A program made the position numbers and the translations under genes. 64,000 nt of DNA from Flavobacterium coralii. GTDB lineage: Bacteria; Bacteroidota; Bacteroidia; Flavobacteriales; Flavobacteriaceae. The stretch's first letter is position 1; each line of letters opens with the position of its first letter. Location: contig NZ_JAHDIU010000003.1 of assembly GCF_019891545.1 (NCBI RefSeq), forward strand, positions 248,001 through 312,000. Reading direction: 5' to 3'. The notes beneath the pieces are model-generated. The model was given only the letters and a program-made list of their open reading frames with translations, was not told the origin of the DNA and made no database searches. Below are positions 26,503 through 36,412 of the stretch, piece by piece.

Positions 26503-28752
26503 TTAAAACAAATTATAGCGCATACCTACATACACCCTGCGACCTTGTAGTGAAGCATAATTATAGCTTGGGTCGAAAGTGTAGCCATTCGGGTTATTAA
26601 CAGGGTCATCAGTATATTTATCAAAAGGGTCAAAAGGGCGGATGATGGGGTCTTTTGGTACAAAATCAAAAATATTTTTCATACCAGTATAGATTTCAAT
26701 ACCGCTGCTAAACTTCTTTGTAAATTGTACATTCGCTATTGCAAACCAGGGTGAATATTCAGGGCGGTAATCATTTGGCAATATGGGCAGGCGCATAGGG
26801 CCAAACCAGTTCCCGGTAACATCTATACTATAATCGTTTGGCAGGGTATAGGTAGCTATAAAATTACCCGACCATTTTGGCGCGTGCAGTTGCTGTATGC
26901 GTTGCAGGCTTCCGGTTTCGTTTTCTTCCATCTGGAAAACATCCATCCATGTAACACCAGCCATTATTTTAAGCGGAAAGCTAAAGGTAGCATCTGCATT
27001 AACGGATATACCCTGAGATATGGCATGCCCGCGCAGGTTATCATAAATAATTTTATCAGGGTCAGTGTCAAAATCGCCGACTATCTTATTGGTAAAGTAA
27101 GAATAGAAGCCGGTAAAATCTAAATTAAGTGCATAGTTTTCAGCAGGTATTTTTAAAACGTAGTTCAGGTTTCCGTTATAAGAGCGTTCGGGTTTTAATG
27201 CTTCAGCAATTACTACTTCGCGTGCCCCGGTAAGCGCTGCATGGTCTTCCGTAAAAAGGTTAACCACCCTAAAGCCTGTACCAAAGCTCGCCCTTACCGT
27301 ATTATTTGTGTTAGGTGAGAATTTATAAGCTACCCTTGGTGAGTGCACACCGCCATGGTTTTCATCATAGTCAAAGCGGTAACCGCCAAGCAATTTATGT
27401 TTTTCATTCAGCTTCCATTCATCCTGCACAAAAAGGCCTGGCAACGGTGTTTCGGCGGGACGGTTAGCGGTGCCATCTGTAGAGGCTGTAGCAGGGGTGT
27501 TGTCATCATATTTAGTATAACGGAATGACGCCCCTACTAACAGCGAGTGCTTTTCGCCTAAAGTTTTGTCCCAGTAGGTTTGTACAAATGCCACCTGTTG
27601 CGTAGCCATGTAAGGTGTGTTGCCATACCACGAGTTCTGGTCATGCCAGTTATAAGAGAACTGGGTATATATTTTTTCTGGCAGCGGCAGCTCATACAGC
27701 CCGATAAGTTCTACCCGGCTGGTATAAATGCTTTCACCATAAATACTGTCGCTGCCGCGCCATTGCTTGTCCCATTGCATTTCGCCGCCCCAGCGGTCTT
27801 CATAAACATAACGTGCGGCAAGGCTTGCCGCACGGTTGCCTTCTCTTTCAAATGCCCATTTGTTGAATACAGATATACGGTTTTGTAGGGTAAGGTCGGT
27901 AAAGTTATCTCCGTTATTATCTATCCTGCTGTTATAGTTAAAGTAATTAATACCAAGAAGTGAGGTTGCCTTACCGATAGTAAACTTACCTGCGGCATCT
28001 ACATTAAGCTCACCCCAGCTTGTCAGGAAGCTGTCGGCGCTAAAAACAGGTGCCTTATCCGGGTTTTTGGTAATAACGTTTATGGTGCCCCCCATAGCCT
28101 CAGAACCGTATAAAGATGACGCAGGGCCTTTAACTACTTCTATACGATCTACCATGCTATTGGGTATGCCATTAAGCCCGTAAACAGTAGATAATGCGCT
28201 TACTATCGGCATACCGTCTATAAGTATTAGGGTGTAGGGGCCTTCCATACCATTTATATGGATATCGCCTGTATTACAAACATTACAATTAAGCTGCGGC
28301 TGCACACCGTTTACCATCCCCACAGCTTCAAACAAGGTAGCGGTTGGGTTCTTTTTAAACAGTTTTGCGGTAACTATTTCTACAGGTATAGGGCTTTCGC
28401 TGCGGCTTACCTCTTTCATTGTGCCTGTTATCACAACCTCGTCAAGTGCCATTTCATCTTCCTGTAATGTAATGTTCAGTACAACTGGCTGAGGGCTGTT
28501 TACCGTTATCCTCTTTTTTTCTGTTTTGTAGCCTAAGAAGCTAAAGGTAATTTCATAATTGCCATAAGGCAGATTGGCTATACTGTAATTCCCGCTTTCA
28601 TCTGCGGCTGTATATTCAGCTAATGCTGCTATACCCACAGTTACACCCGGAACAGAATTTCCTTGAGATGTTATAGTGCCGCTTACAGAGCCTGTTTGTG
28701 CAAATAATGAATATGAAATAGTAAGTAAAACTAAAAGTATAATTCTTTTCAT
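26503..28752 (-). CDS. TonB-dependent outer-membrane receptor (metal-type), with CxxC in the plug
   Basis: 749 residues. Signal peptide to about residue 19, a CarboxypepD_reg-like domain (about 20-97), then the plug with the ALDEVVITG TonB-box region near 102-110, and a 22-strand barrel ending in an aromatic residue (MRYNLF). The plug has NCNVC (Cys156 and Cys159) just before GDIHINGMEGPYTLILIDG. This plug type, paired with a thioredoxin, is seen in receptors linked to transition metals or siderophores; the ligand is not known. The upstream region has a palindrome in the promoter spacer, in line with metal control. Confidence 0.85.
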   Translation of the reverse strand: MKRIILLVLLTISYSLFAQTGSVSGTITSQGNSVPGVTVGIAALAEYTAADESGNYSIANLPYGNYEITFSFLGYKTEKKRITVNSPQPVVLNITLQEDEMALDEVVITGTMKEVSRSESPIPVEIVTAKLFKKNPTATLFEAVGMVNGVQPQLNCNVCNTGDIHINGMEGPYTLILIDGMPIVSALSTVYGLNGIPNSMVDRIEVVKGPASSLYGSEAMGGTINVITKNPDKAPVFSADSFLTSWGELNVDAAGKFTIGKATSLLGINYFNYNSRIDNNGDNFTDLTLQNRISVFNKWAFEREGNRAASLAARYVYEDRWGGEMQWDKQWRGSDSIYGESIYTSRVELIGLYELPLPEKIYTQFSYNWHDQNSWYGNTPYMATQQVAFVQTYWDKTLGEKHSLLVGASFRYTKYDDNTPATASTDGTANRPAETPLPGLFVQDEWKLNEKHKLLGGYRFDYDENHGGVHSPRVAYKFSPNTNNTVRASFGTGFRVVNLFTEDHAALTGAREVVIAEALKPERSYNGNLNYVLKIPAENYALNLDFTGFYSYFTNKIVGDFDTDPDKIIYDNLRGHAISQGISVNADATFSFPLKIMAGVTWMDVFQMEENETGSLQRIQQLHAPKWSGNFIATYTLPNDYSIDVTGNWFGPMRLPILPNDYRPEYSPWFAIANVQFTKKFSSGIEIYTGMKNIFDFVPKDPIIRPFDPFDKYTDDPVNNPNGYTFDPSYNYASLQGRRVYVGMRYNLF

Positions 28753-28773
28753 TAAAAATAAATATTAGCATTA

Positions 28774-28801
28774 CAAAATTATAAATTTAGATTTGTCTAA
28801 A
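28774..28801 (-). promoter_or_regulatory. Promoter and palindromic operator of the TonB receptor operon
   Basis: On the minus strand a -7 box TAATTTTG (28774-28781) is preceded by the perfect hexamer palindrome TTTAGACAAATCTAAA (28786-28801). The palindrome covers the spacer and -33 zone, so a bound repressor would block the polymerase. Its shape resembles DtxR/MntR-type metal boxes; the actual regulator is not known. Confidence 0.6.
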
Positions 28802-28866
28802 AATATATTTTTAATTTTTTTCTGAATTAAAATTAAACAGCTTTTAAAATCACTGTTAATTAGTAA

Positions 28867-28904
28867 CTGTTATATTGAAAATAACAGATATTAACTTAGA
28901 TTTG
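28867..28904 (+). promoter_or_regulatory. Promoter and inverted-repeat operator of the RND efflux operon
   Basis: TTG (28875-28877) and TAGATTTG (28897-28904) are 19 nt apart and fit the -33/-7 pair. A perfect inverted repeat, CTGTTAT (28867-28873) and ATAACAG (28881-28887), brackets the -33 box, a placement expected for a TetR or MarR-type repressor. No such regulator gene is adjacent. Confidence 0.6.
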
Positions 28905-28931
28905 CGTTTCGCATCATTTTTACTACGATCA

Positions 28932-29993
28932 ATGAGACTTAAATATATAGTTCACACGCTTTTAATTGCCGGTATTGGCGCCCTTATATATTACCGAATT
29001 ACGGAAAACCAGAAGAGTAAGGCTCCCGAAGGCGGGGGCGGCAAGCAGGCTATGGCAGTTAGCGGTGTGGTGGTAGAACCTGAACCGTTTACCAACATAC
29101 TTTCGCTTTCAGGCTCTATAGAAGCCAATGAGCAGGTTGAGATAAGAAGTGAGGTATCGGGTATAGCCGAAAAGATATATTTTGAGGAAGGCACTACCGT
29201 AAAGCAGGGACAGGTTCTTTTAAAGATTAATGATATAGAGCTAAGGGCACAGGCAGGAGAGGCACGCACCAGGCAGCAGCTTGCTTCAGAAAATGAAAGG
29301 CGCGCTAACCTGTTATTAAAAAAGCAGGCCATAAGTCAGGAAGAATATGATATTGCAAGTGCCGACTTTAAGACCGCACAGGCACAAACCCAGCTTATAA
29401 ATGCACAGATAGCAAAAACATCTGTAAGGGCACCGTTTTCCGGAACAATAGGATTAAGGAATATTTCTCCGGGAACCTATGTTACACCCGAAACCTTAAT
29501 TGCAAGGCTTGTAAACAGCAGTAAAGTAAAAATTACCTTTTCTATACCCGAAAAGTATGCATCTGAAGTCAATCAGGGTGCAGAGGTTACTTTTACCGTT
29601 GCCGGAAGTAAAGAAGAATTCAAGGCAAAGATATATGCCTTAGAACCTGCTATTGAAGAAACCACAAGAACTTTGCGGGTGCGTGCCATAGCCGATAACA
29701 GCAAAGGCAGGCTTATACCGGGTACTTTTGCCAGTATCAAGTTGCCGCTCGAAACTATTCAGGATGCCTTTTTAGTGCCGTCGCAGGCTATAGTACCTGT
29801 TCAGGGCGGTAAAAAAGTATTTACATCGGTAAACGGAAAAGTAAAAGAAGTGGCTGTAGAAACAGGCGCACGTACAGAAAAGGATGTTGTGGTTACCGAG
29901 GGCCTTAAAGAAGGCGATACAGTAATAACCACGGGGATATTGTCATTAAAAAATGAAATGCCCGTTAAAGTATCGGTTAACACTAAAAAATAG
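28932..29993 (+). CDS. RND efflux periplasmic adaptor (membrane fusion protein)
   Basis: 353 residues from ATG 28932; an in-frame TTG at 28875 lies inside the promoter and is unlikely. One N-terminal membrane helix (about residues 5-22) is followed by the lipoyl half-motif LSLSGSIEANEQVEIRSEVSG, a helical hairpin with many Ala/Gln residues, the second lipoyl half TSVRAPFSGTIGLRNISPG and beta-barrel and membrane-proximal domains. This is the HlyD/AcrA type adaptor that joins an RND pump to TolC. The RND gene starts 2 bases after its stop. Confidence 0.92.
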   Translation: MRLKYIVHTLLIAGIGALIYYRITENQKSKAPEGGGGKQAMAVSGVVVEPEPFTNILSLSGSIEANEQVEIRSEVSGIAEKIYFEEGTTVKQGQVLLKINDIELRAQAGEARTRQQLASENERRANLLLKKQAISQEEYDIASADFKTAQAQTQLINAQIAKTSVRAPFSGTIGLRNISPGTYVTPETLIARLVNSSKVKITFSIPEKYASEVNQGAEVTFTVAGSKEEFKAKIYALEPAIEETTRTLRVRAIADNSKGRLIPGTFASIKLPLETIQDAFLVPSQAIVPVQGGKKVFTSVNGKVKEVAVETGARTEKDVVVTEGLKEGDTVITTGILSLKNEMPVKVSVNTKK

Positions 29994-29995
29994 CT

Positions 29996-32900
29996 ATGAG
30001 TTTATCTACCTTAAGTATTAAGCGGCCGGTACTCGCAATAGTTATGAATGTGGCTATTATCCTTTTCGGGATTATAGGCTATACTTTTCTTGGCGTACGC
30101 GAGTTTCCTTCAATAGATCCTGCACAAATTTCGGTGCGCACCAATTATACAGGTGCCAATGCCGATATTATAGAATCTCAGATAACAGAGCCATTAGAAA
30201 AAGCCATCAACTCTATAGATGGTATTCGCACCATAACCTCGTCAAGTAATCAGGGCTCCAGCAGTATTAATATTGAATTTGAGCTTGAAAAAGACCTTGA
30301 GGAAGCAGCTAATGATGTACGCGATAAGGTATCGCAGGCCATACGGCAGTTGCCCGAAGATATAGATGCGCCCCCTGTGGTATCTAAAGCGGATGCCGAC
30401 TCTGAACCGATTATTGTAATGACAGTGCAGAGCGCACAACGTACACCTCTTGAAATTGGCGACTATGCCGAGAATGTTATCGCCGAAAGGCTGCAAACCA
30501 TACCGGGAGTCAGTACCGTGCAGGTATGGGGAGAAAAAACCTATGCGATGAGGCTGTGGATAGACCCGCTTAAGCTGGCATCATACGGGCTTACAGTAGC
30601 AGAGGTGCGCGAAGCGCTGAATAACCAGAATGTAGAGTTGCCAACAGGAAAGCTTACAGGTAACAATACAGAACTTACCGTAAAGACGATGGGTAACCTG
30701 AGTACGGAAGAAGAATTCAACAATATCATTGTAAAGACAGAGGGAGAGCGTATCGTTACATTTGGTGATGTAGGGCGCGCTTCGCTTGAGGCTGAGAACC
30801 TTGAAACCAAAATGACCAATAACGGCAAGGTACTCGTGGGGCTTGCCATAGTGCCCCAGCCGGGCACCAATTACCTTGAAATTGCCGACAGGTTTTATGA
30901 GCAGTATGAGCAAATGAAGAACGACCTGCCGCAGGATATTGAGCTTAATATTGCCATAGATAATACCGTTTTTATAGAAAAATCGGTGCATGAGGTTGCC
31001 GAAACGCTTTTAATTGCTATTATACTGGTAACGCTTATTATTTATGTTTTCTTCAGGGACTGGGCCATTGCGCTGCGCCCGCTGTTAGATATACCGGTAT
31101 CGCTTATAGCTACCTTTTTTATCATGTATATTTTCGGTTTTTCGATAAATGTGCTTACCCTTTTGGCAATTGTACTGGCAACAGGGCTTGTGGTAGATGA
31201 CGGTATTGTAGTTACCGAAAACATATTTAAAAAGGTTGAGGAGGGCATGTCGCCCATAGAGGCAGCCATAAAAGGCTCTAACGAAATTTTTTTTGCGGTG
31301 CTCTCCATATCCATTACACTGGCTGCGGTTTTCCTTCCTGTTATTTTTCTCGAAGGTTTCGTGGGCAGGCTCTTCCGGGAGTTTGGGGTCGTCATCGCGG
31401 CAGCGGTACTCATATCGGCTTTTGTGTCGCTTTCGCTTACGCCAATGCTTAATGCTTACCTTATTAAAGGCGGCGGACATAAAAAGTCTAAGTTTTATGA
31501 AGCCACCGAAAAGTATTTTGAGCGCATGAATGCCGGTTATGCCGGTTCGCTTAAAAACTTCATGAAAAAGAAGTGGCTCAGTTTCCCGATACTGATAGGC
31601 TGTATAGGCTTAATAGCACTATTTTACACCCTGCTACCAAAAGAAACCGCCCCTTATGATGACAGGAGCTTTGTAGGGATGAATATAACTGCACCCGAAG
31701 GCGCATCTTATGAATATATGGACCGTTTTATGCAGGAGATAGAAGAATTGATTAAAGATTCTGTACCCGAGAAAAAGGTGAGCCTTGTTATCACATCGCC
31801 GGGATGGGGTTCGGCCTCTGTGAACAGCGGGCGTGTGCGTATTGCGCTTACAGAACCGGGAGAACGTGAACGTTCGCAGGATGAGATAGCACAGAAGTTA
31901 ACGCAATGGACAAAGCAATATCCTGAAGCACGTACATCTGTATCGCAACAGCCAACTATTGCTGTTAACAGGCGTGGTGGCTTCCCGATACAATATATTA
32001 TACAGGCACCCACATTCCAGAAACTGGAGGAAAAGCTGCCGCAGTTTATGGAGGTTGTAAATAATGACCCTACGTTTTCTATGACCGACCTTAACCTGAA
32101 GTTTAATAAGCCTGAAATAAATGTGACCATAGACAGGGAAAAAGCGCAAACACTGGGTGTATCGTTAATGGATGTTGCGCAGACATTGCAGCTTTCACTC
32201 AGCGGGCAGCGTTTCGGGTATTTTATGATGAAGGGCAAGCAGTACCAGGTGATTGGCCAGTTTGAGGAAGAAGACCGTAATGCCCCGCTTGACCTGACCT
32301 CTATTTTTGTAAAAAGCGATACAGGGCAACTGATACAAATGGATAACCTTGTTACCATAACCGAGCAAAGCAGCCCGCCGCAACTGTACCACCACAACAG
32401 GTTTATGTCGGCAACCGTATCTGCAGGGCTTGCACCGGGCATGAGTATAAATGATGGTATAGAAGCTATGGAAAGGGCAAAGGAAAAGGTGCTTGACGAC
32501 AGCTTTACCACCGATTTGGGAGGCGAGTCGCGCGACTTTGTGGAGAGTAGTTCTAATACCCTTTTTGCATTCGGGTTGGCGTTACTGCTCATCTACCTGA
32601 TACTGGCAGGCCAGTTTGAAAGTTTTATAGACCCGTTCATCATTATACTTACCGTTCCTATGGCAGTTGCCGGGGCACTGCTTTCGCTTTGGCTTTTCGG
32701 GCAGAGCTGGAATATCTTTAGCCAGATTGGTACCATTATGCTGATAGGGCTTGTAACTAAAAACGGTATCCTGATTGTAGAATTCGCTAACCAGCTAAGA
32801 GAAGAAGGCAAATCTAAATATGATGCCATTGTAGAGGCGGCTGAGTCGCGACTTCGCCCAATATTAATGACGAGTCTTGCCATTGCACTGGGTGCATTGC

Positions 32901-33076
32901 CTATTGCACTATCACTGGGTGCGGCATCTACAAGCCGTATCGGTATGGGTGTGGTAATTGTGGGCGGAACAATATTCTCGCTTGTGCTTACGCTGTTTGT
33001 TATCCCCGGTATTTACTACATGTGGTCGAGGCCGAAGAAACACAGGCCGGAGTTTGATAATATAGATAAACTATAA
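29996..33076 (+). CDS. RND multidrug efflux pump (AcrB/HAE1 type)
   Basis: 1026 residues with 12 membrane helices and two large periplasmic loops. The proton-relay Asp pair is in GLVVDDGIVVTENI (helix 4) and the partner Lys in IGLVTKNGILIVEFAN (helix 10). The N-terminal SIKRPVLAIVMNVAIILFG and the LTPMLNAYL segment are family hallmarks. The substrate range cannot be read from sequence, but the pattern fits drug/amphiphile (HAE1) rather than heavy-metal pumps. It forms a complete tripartite system with the genes on each side. Confidence 0.95.
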   Translation: MSLSTLSIKRPVLAIVMNVAIILFGIIGYTFLGVREFPSIDPAQISVRTNYTGANADIIESQITEPLEKAINSIDGIRTITSSSNQGSSSINIEFELEKDLEEAANDVRDKVSQAIRQLPEDIDAPPVVSKADADSEPIIVMTVQSAQRTPLEIGDYAENVIAERLQTIPGVSTVQVWGEKTYAMRLWIDPLKLASYGLTVAEVREALNNQNVELPTGKLTGNNTELTVKTMGNLSTEEEFNNIIVKTEGERIVTFGDVGRASLEAENLETKMTNNGKVLVGLAIVPQPGTNYLEIADRFYEQYEQMKNDLPQDIELNIAIDNTVFIEKSVHEVAETLLIAIILVTLIIYVFFRDWAIALRPLLDIPVSLIATFFIMYIFGFSINVLTLLAIVLATGLVVDDGIVVTENIFKKVEEGMSPIEAAIKGSNEIFFAVLSISITLAAVFLPVIFLEGFVGRLFREFGVVIAAAVLISAFVSLSLTPMLNAYLIKGGGHKKSKFYEATEKYFERMNAGYAGSLKNFMKKKWLSFPILIGCIGLIALFYTLLPKETAPYDDRSFVGMNITAPEGASYEYMDRFMQEIEELIKDSVPEKKVSLVITSPGWGSASVNSGRVRIALTEPGERERSQDEIAQKLTQWTKQYPEARTSVSQQPTIAVNRRGGFPIQYIIQAPTFQKLEEKLPQFMEVVNNDPTFSMTDLNLKFNKPEINVTIDREKAQTLGVSLMDVAQTLQLSLSGQRFGYFMMKGKQYQVIGQFEEEDRNAPLDLTSIFVKSDTGQLIQMDNLVTITEQSSPPQLYHHNRFMSATVSAGLAPGMSINDGIEAMERAKEKVLDDSFTTDLGGESRDFVESSSNTLFAFGLALLLIYLILAGQFESFIDPFIIILTVPMAVAGALLSLWLFGQSWNIFSQIGTIMLIGLVTKNGILIVEFANQLREEGKSKYDAIVEAAESRLRPILMTSLAIALGALPIALSLGAASTSRIGMGVVIVGGTIFSLVLTLFVIPGIYYMWSRPKKHRPEFDNIDKL

Positions 33077-33083
33077 TTGCTGT

Positions 33084-34385
33084 ATGAGGAGTATAATCAT
33101 ATACCTCTTTGCCTGCATTGGCTTTACTGCCGGTGCGCAGGAGCTTTTAACAGTAGAGGAAGCTGTTGCCATTGCACTTAAAAATAATTACGAAATAAGA
33201 ATAGCGGCTAACGATCTTAAAATTGATGAGCAAAATGTAAGCCTGGCAAACGCAGGGCTATTGCCCAACCTTAGCGGTACTTTTTCTCAGAATAACCAGA
33301 TACAGAACTCAAGACAGGTAAGGAGTGACGGTACTGTGCAGGAGCTTGACAATGCCCTGAACAACCGCATGGAATATGGCATTAACCTGGGCTGGACAAT
33401 TTTTGACGGCTTCGGCATGTTTGCCCGTTATGACCAGCTTAAGGAATTTGAAGATTTAGGTGAAACGGAGCTTAAGCTAACGGTGCTTAACCGCGTTAGC
33501 GATGTAATGACAACATATTTTGATATAGTGCAACAGCAACAGGTGCTTAAAGCGCTTGATACCGCTATTGTTATATCTAACGAAAGGGTAGAGACAGCAC
33601 AGAACCGTTTTAGTATTGGTAAGGCCGCCAAACTGGAAGTGCTTAATGCGCAGGTTGACCTAAATACTGACCAGACCAACTTTTTAAGGCAGAAAGAGCA
33701 GTACCAAAACACGAAGACTTATCTTAATGAACTAATGGCCCGTAAACTTGATACTGATTTTGTAGTGGCAGATTCAGTAATTATTGATGACAGGCTTAAG
33801 CTGGTTGACCTTATGTCGTTAGCAGACAGCCAAAACCCCGAAATAAAAATTGCCCTTATCAATAAACGTATAGCCGAGCTTAACCTGAAACAGGTACGAG
33901 CAAACCGCTATCCGCAGATTAATGTAAACACAGGCTATGTAATAACCGATGCTGAATCGAGCCTTGGCTTTGCGAGAGAGAACTACGGGCGCGGATTTAG
34001 TTATGGTGTCGGGGCTTCCATCAATATCTTTAACGGATTTCTTCAAAATCGAAACGAAAAGATTGCAAAGCTGCAGATAGATAATTCGCAACTACAGATA
34101 GAGCAGCAAAAGCAAACGGTAAACTCGCAGTTAATGACAGCTTTCCAAACCTATCTTACGAATTTAGAGCTGGTAAAGCTTGAAGCCCGCAATGTGGAAA
34201 TAGCTGAGGAAAACCTTGATATTACCATGGCAAAATTCAGGATAGGTACTATAACCACACTTGAGGTGCGCACTGCACAGCTAAACTACATCAATGCAAT
34301 GGCACGAAACAGTTCAGCACAGTTTCAGGCAAAAATGTCGGAAGTAAGGCTTAAGGAGCTTGCCGGCAACATAGAACTGGAATAA
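33084..34385 (+). CDS. TolC-family outer-membrane efflux protein
   Basis: 433 residues, signal peptide ending near TAGAQ. LTVEEAVAIALKNNYEIRIA and the repeated long helical hairpins (LNAQVDLNTDQTNFLRQKEQYQN; LEVRTAQLNYINAMARNSSAQFQ in the second half) show the two outer-membrane-efflux repeats of TolC. It is the last gene of the three-gene RND operon and ends at a strong hairpin. Confidence 0.93.
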   Translation: MRSIIIYLFACIGFTAGAQELLTVEEAVAIALKNNYEIRIAANDLKIDEQNVSLANAGLLPNLSGTFSQNNQIQNSRQVRSDGTVQELDNALNNRMEYGINLGWTIFDGFGMFARYDQLKEFEDLGETELKLTVLNRVSDVMTTYFDIVQQQQVLKALDTAIVISNERVETAQNRFSIGKAAKLEVLNAQVDLNTDQTNFLRQKEQYQNTKTYLNELMARKLDTDFVVADSVIIDDRLKLVDLMSLADSQNPEIKIALINKRIAELNLKQVRANRYPQINVNTGYVITDAESSLGFARENYGRGFSYGVGASINIFNGFLQNRNEKIAKLQIDNSQLQIEQQKQTVNSQLMTAFQTYLTNLELVKLEARNVEIAEENLDITMAKFRIGTITTLEVRTAQLNYINAMARNSSAQFQAKMSEVRLKELAGNIELE

Positions 34386-34387
34386 AA

Positions 34388-34450
34388 AACAGCCTTAAGA
34401 ATTACAGCTATTGCACCATGTTTGTGTGCCGCCGTAATTTTAAGGCTGTT
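34388..34450. terminator. Bidirectional terminator hairpin between tolC-like and rpe
   Basis: AACAGCCTTAAGAATTAC (34388-34405) pairs with GTAATTTTAAGGCTGTT (34434-34450) across a 28-nt loop, with A/T runs on both sides. The genes on either side converge here. Confidence 0.8.
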
Positions 34451-34473
34451 CTTTTAGGTATTAAATCTATCTT

Positions 34474-35136
34474 TTACACAGAAGCAATTTTCTTTAGGCT
34501 TGCTATGGTATCGGTAGGGTTATCACTTTTAAACACAAAATTACCGGCTACAAGTACATCTGCACCCGCCTCAGCAAGCTTAGCCGCATTTTTGTCAGAT
34601 ACACCGCCATCAATTTCAATAAGTGTATTTGCACCATTGCGCGTTATTATCTCTTTTAGCTGCCTTACTTTTTTATAGGTATTTTCTATAAATGACTGAC
34701 CGCCAAAGCCCGGGTTAACACTCATCATGCAAACAAGGTCAGTGTCGTTAATCACATCTTCCAGCAGGTTTACATTAGTGTGCGGGTTTATCGCTATACC
34801 TGCTTTCATGCCTTCGGCTTTAATAGCCTGTAGTGTGCGGTGCAGGTGGGTGCAGGCTTCAAAGTGCACACTCAGGTTTGTAGCGCCAAGTTCGGCAAAG
34901 GTTTTTATATAACGGTCAGGCTCAACAATCATAAGGTGCACATCAAGCGTTTTTTTGGCGTGGCGTGCAATGGCATCGAGCACTGGCATCCCAAAAGATA
35001 TATTCGGCACGAACACCCCATCCATAATATCAATATGAAACCAGTCGGCCTCACTATTGTTAATCATTTCGATGTCACGCTGCAGGTTGGCAAAATCTGC
35101 CGAAAGCACCGATGGTGCAATAAGGGTATTTTTCAT
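34474..35136 (-). CDS. rpe: Ribulose-phosphate 3-epimerase
   Basis: A 220-residue TIM-barrel that interconverts ribulose-5-phosphate and xylulose-5-phosphate in the pentose phosphate pathway. IAPSVLSADFANL at the start, WFHIDIMDGVFVPNISFG with metal ligands, LDVHLMI, MSVNPGFGGQSFI, and LIEIDGGVSDKNA are all present. Length is normal. It has its own promoter and stands alone between two terminators. Confidence 0.96.
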   Translation of the reverse strand: MKNTLIAPSVLSADFANLQRDIEMINNSEADWFHIDIMDGVFVPNISFGMPVLDAIARHAKKTLDVHLMIVEPDRYIKTFAELGATNLSVHFEACTHLHRTLQAIKAEGMKAGIAINPHTNVNLLEDVINDTDLVCMMSVNPGFGGQSFIENTYKKVRQLKEIITRNGANTLIEIDGGVSDKNAAKLAEAGADVLVAGNFVFKSDNPTDTIASLKKIASV

Positions 35137-35162
35137 TTGTATGCTGTGTTGTTGTATGGCTG

Positions 35163-35170
35163 CAAAGATA
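35163..35170 (-). promoter_or_regulatory. -7 box for rpe
   Basis: CAAAGATA on the plus strand is TATCTTTG on the minus strand, 26 nt before the rpe start. Confidence 0.55.
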
Positions 35171-35217
35171 ATGCGTATAATGCATTTTTACAGTTATAAA
35201 GAGAGGTAAAAAAGAAA

Positions 35218-35240
35218 AACTCCGGTAATCAGCCGGAGTT
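35218..35240 (-). terminator. Rho-independent terminator after rpoD
   Basis: AACTCCGG / CCGGAGTT stem with a 7-nt loop; on the minus strand it is followed by a T-rich run. It lies 145 bases past the rpoD stop. The rest of the 248-bp gap between rpoD and rpe is A/T-rich with no visible gene. Confidence 0.8.
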
Positions 35241-35384
35241 CAATCATCAATCAAAAAACGAACAGTTATTGAACTGTAAGTACTTTAAATATTTTAAGTA
35301 TCAGGAATTGCATATTTACCGCGCCAAAATACAACATTTAGCTAAAATATAAAATTCCTGAAACAAAATTTTCGGAAAATATGC

Positions 35385-36248
35385 TTATCCTAAGTAGGTT
35401 TTCAGGATCTTGCTGCGCGATGTGTGCTTTAACCTCCTGATGGCCTTTTCTTTAATCTGGCGCACACGCTCGCGGGTAAGGTCAAAAGTTTCACCTATCT
35501 CCTCAAGTGTCATTGGGTGCTGGTCTCCCAAACCAAAGTAAAGGCGCACTACATCAGCCTCACGCGGTGTAAGTGTTTCAAGCGCCCTTTCGATTTCTGT
35601 ACGTAGTGATTCGTGAATCAGCTCGCGGTCAGGGTTTGGCGATTCGCCTGAGCGTAATACATCATAAAGGTTAGAGTCTTCGCCTTCAACAAGAGGTGCA
35701 TCCATAGATAGGTGGCGGCCCGAGTTTTTCATGCTCTCCTTAACATCGTTAACAGTCATGTCAAGCTCTTTCGCTATTTCTTCTGCCGAAGGGGCACGCT
35801 CATTACTTTGCTCAAGCAAAGCATACATTTTATTGATCTTGTTGATAGAGCCGATTTTATTCAGCGGAAGGCGTACAATCCTTGATTGCTCTGCAAGAGC
35901 CTGCAATATAGACTGGCGAATCCACCAAACGGCATACGATATAAATTTAAAACCGCGGGTTTCATCAAAACGCTGAGCGGCTTTTATAAGTCCTAAGTTA
36001 CCTTCGTTAATAAGGTCAGGAAGGGTCAAACCCTGGTTTTGGTACTGCTTTGCTACCGATACCACGAACCTTAAGTTAGCTTTAGTCAGTTTTTCAAGTG
36101 CCCTCTGGTCTCCCGCTTTAATGCGTTGTGCCAGTTCTACCTCCTCATCCGCAGTAATCAAATCTACTTTTCCAATCTCCTGAAGGTATTTGTCCAGTGA
36201 AGCAGTTTCCCTGTTGGTTACCTGCTTGGTTATTTTTAATTGTCTCAT
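35385..36248 (-). CDS. rpoD: Primary RNA polymerase sigma factor (sigma-70, RpoD/SigA)
   Basis: 287 residues, the short Bacteroidota form without region 1.1 and the long non-conserved insert of the E. coli protein. Region 1.2 [10 protein letters not shown], region 2 [37 protein letters not shown] (split here for reading), region 3, and region 4.2 helix-turn-helix [19 protein letters not shown] are in order. This protein is the likely reader of the TAnnTTTG promoters found throughout the window. It is a single-gene transcript. Confidence 0.96.
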   Translation of the reverse strand: MRQLKITKQVTNRETASLDKYLQEIGKVDLITADEEVELAQRIKAGDQRALEKLTKANLRFVVSVAKQYQNQGLTLPDLINEGNLGLIKAAQRFDETRGFKFISYAVWWIRQSILQALAEQSRIVRLPLNKIGSINKINKMYALLEQSNERAPSAEEIAKELDMTVNDVKESMKNSGRHLSMDAPLVEGEDSNLYDVLRSGESPNPDRELIHESLRTEIERALETLTPREADVVRLYFGLGDQHPMTLEEIGETFDLTRERVRQIKEKAIRRLKHTSRSKILKTYLG

Positions 36249-36356
36249 GTAATAAATCCTGAGTGTTTAAAGTATGTGGGTAGTTATACGTAACAGGTAA
36301 AGAAAAAGTTACACACAGCTAACAAATTTTTAAAATTTAACTTTTAGGCATATAAA

Positions 36357-36380
36357 AACCCTGCCGTTTCTGGCAGGGTT
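36357..36380 (-). terminator. Rho-independent terminator after the DUF2752 gene
   Basis: A perfect 9-bp stem AACCCTGCC / GGCAGGGTT with a 6-nt loop, followed on the minus strand by TTTT. The remaining 100 bases up to rpoD are A/T-rich and hold only the rpoD leader. Confidence 0.85.
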
Positions 36381-36412
36381 GGTTCTGTTTGTTGCTTTAC
36401 TGGTAAATTATG

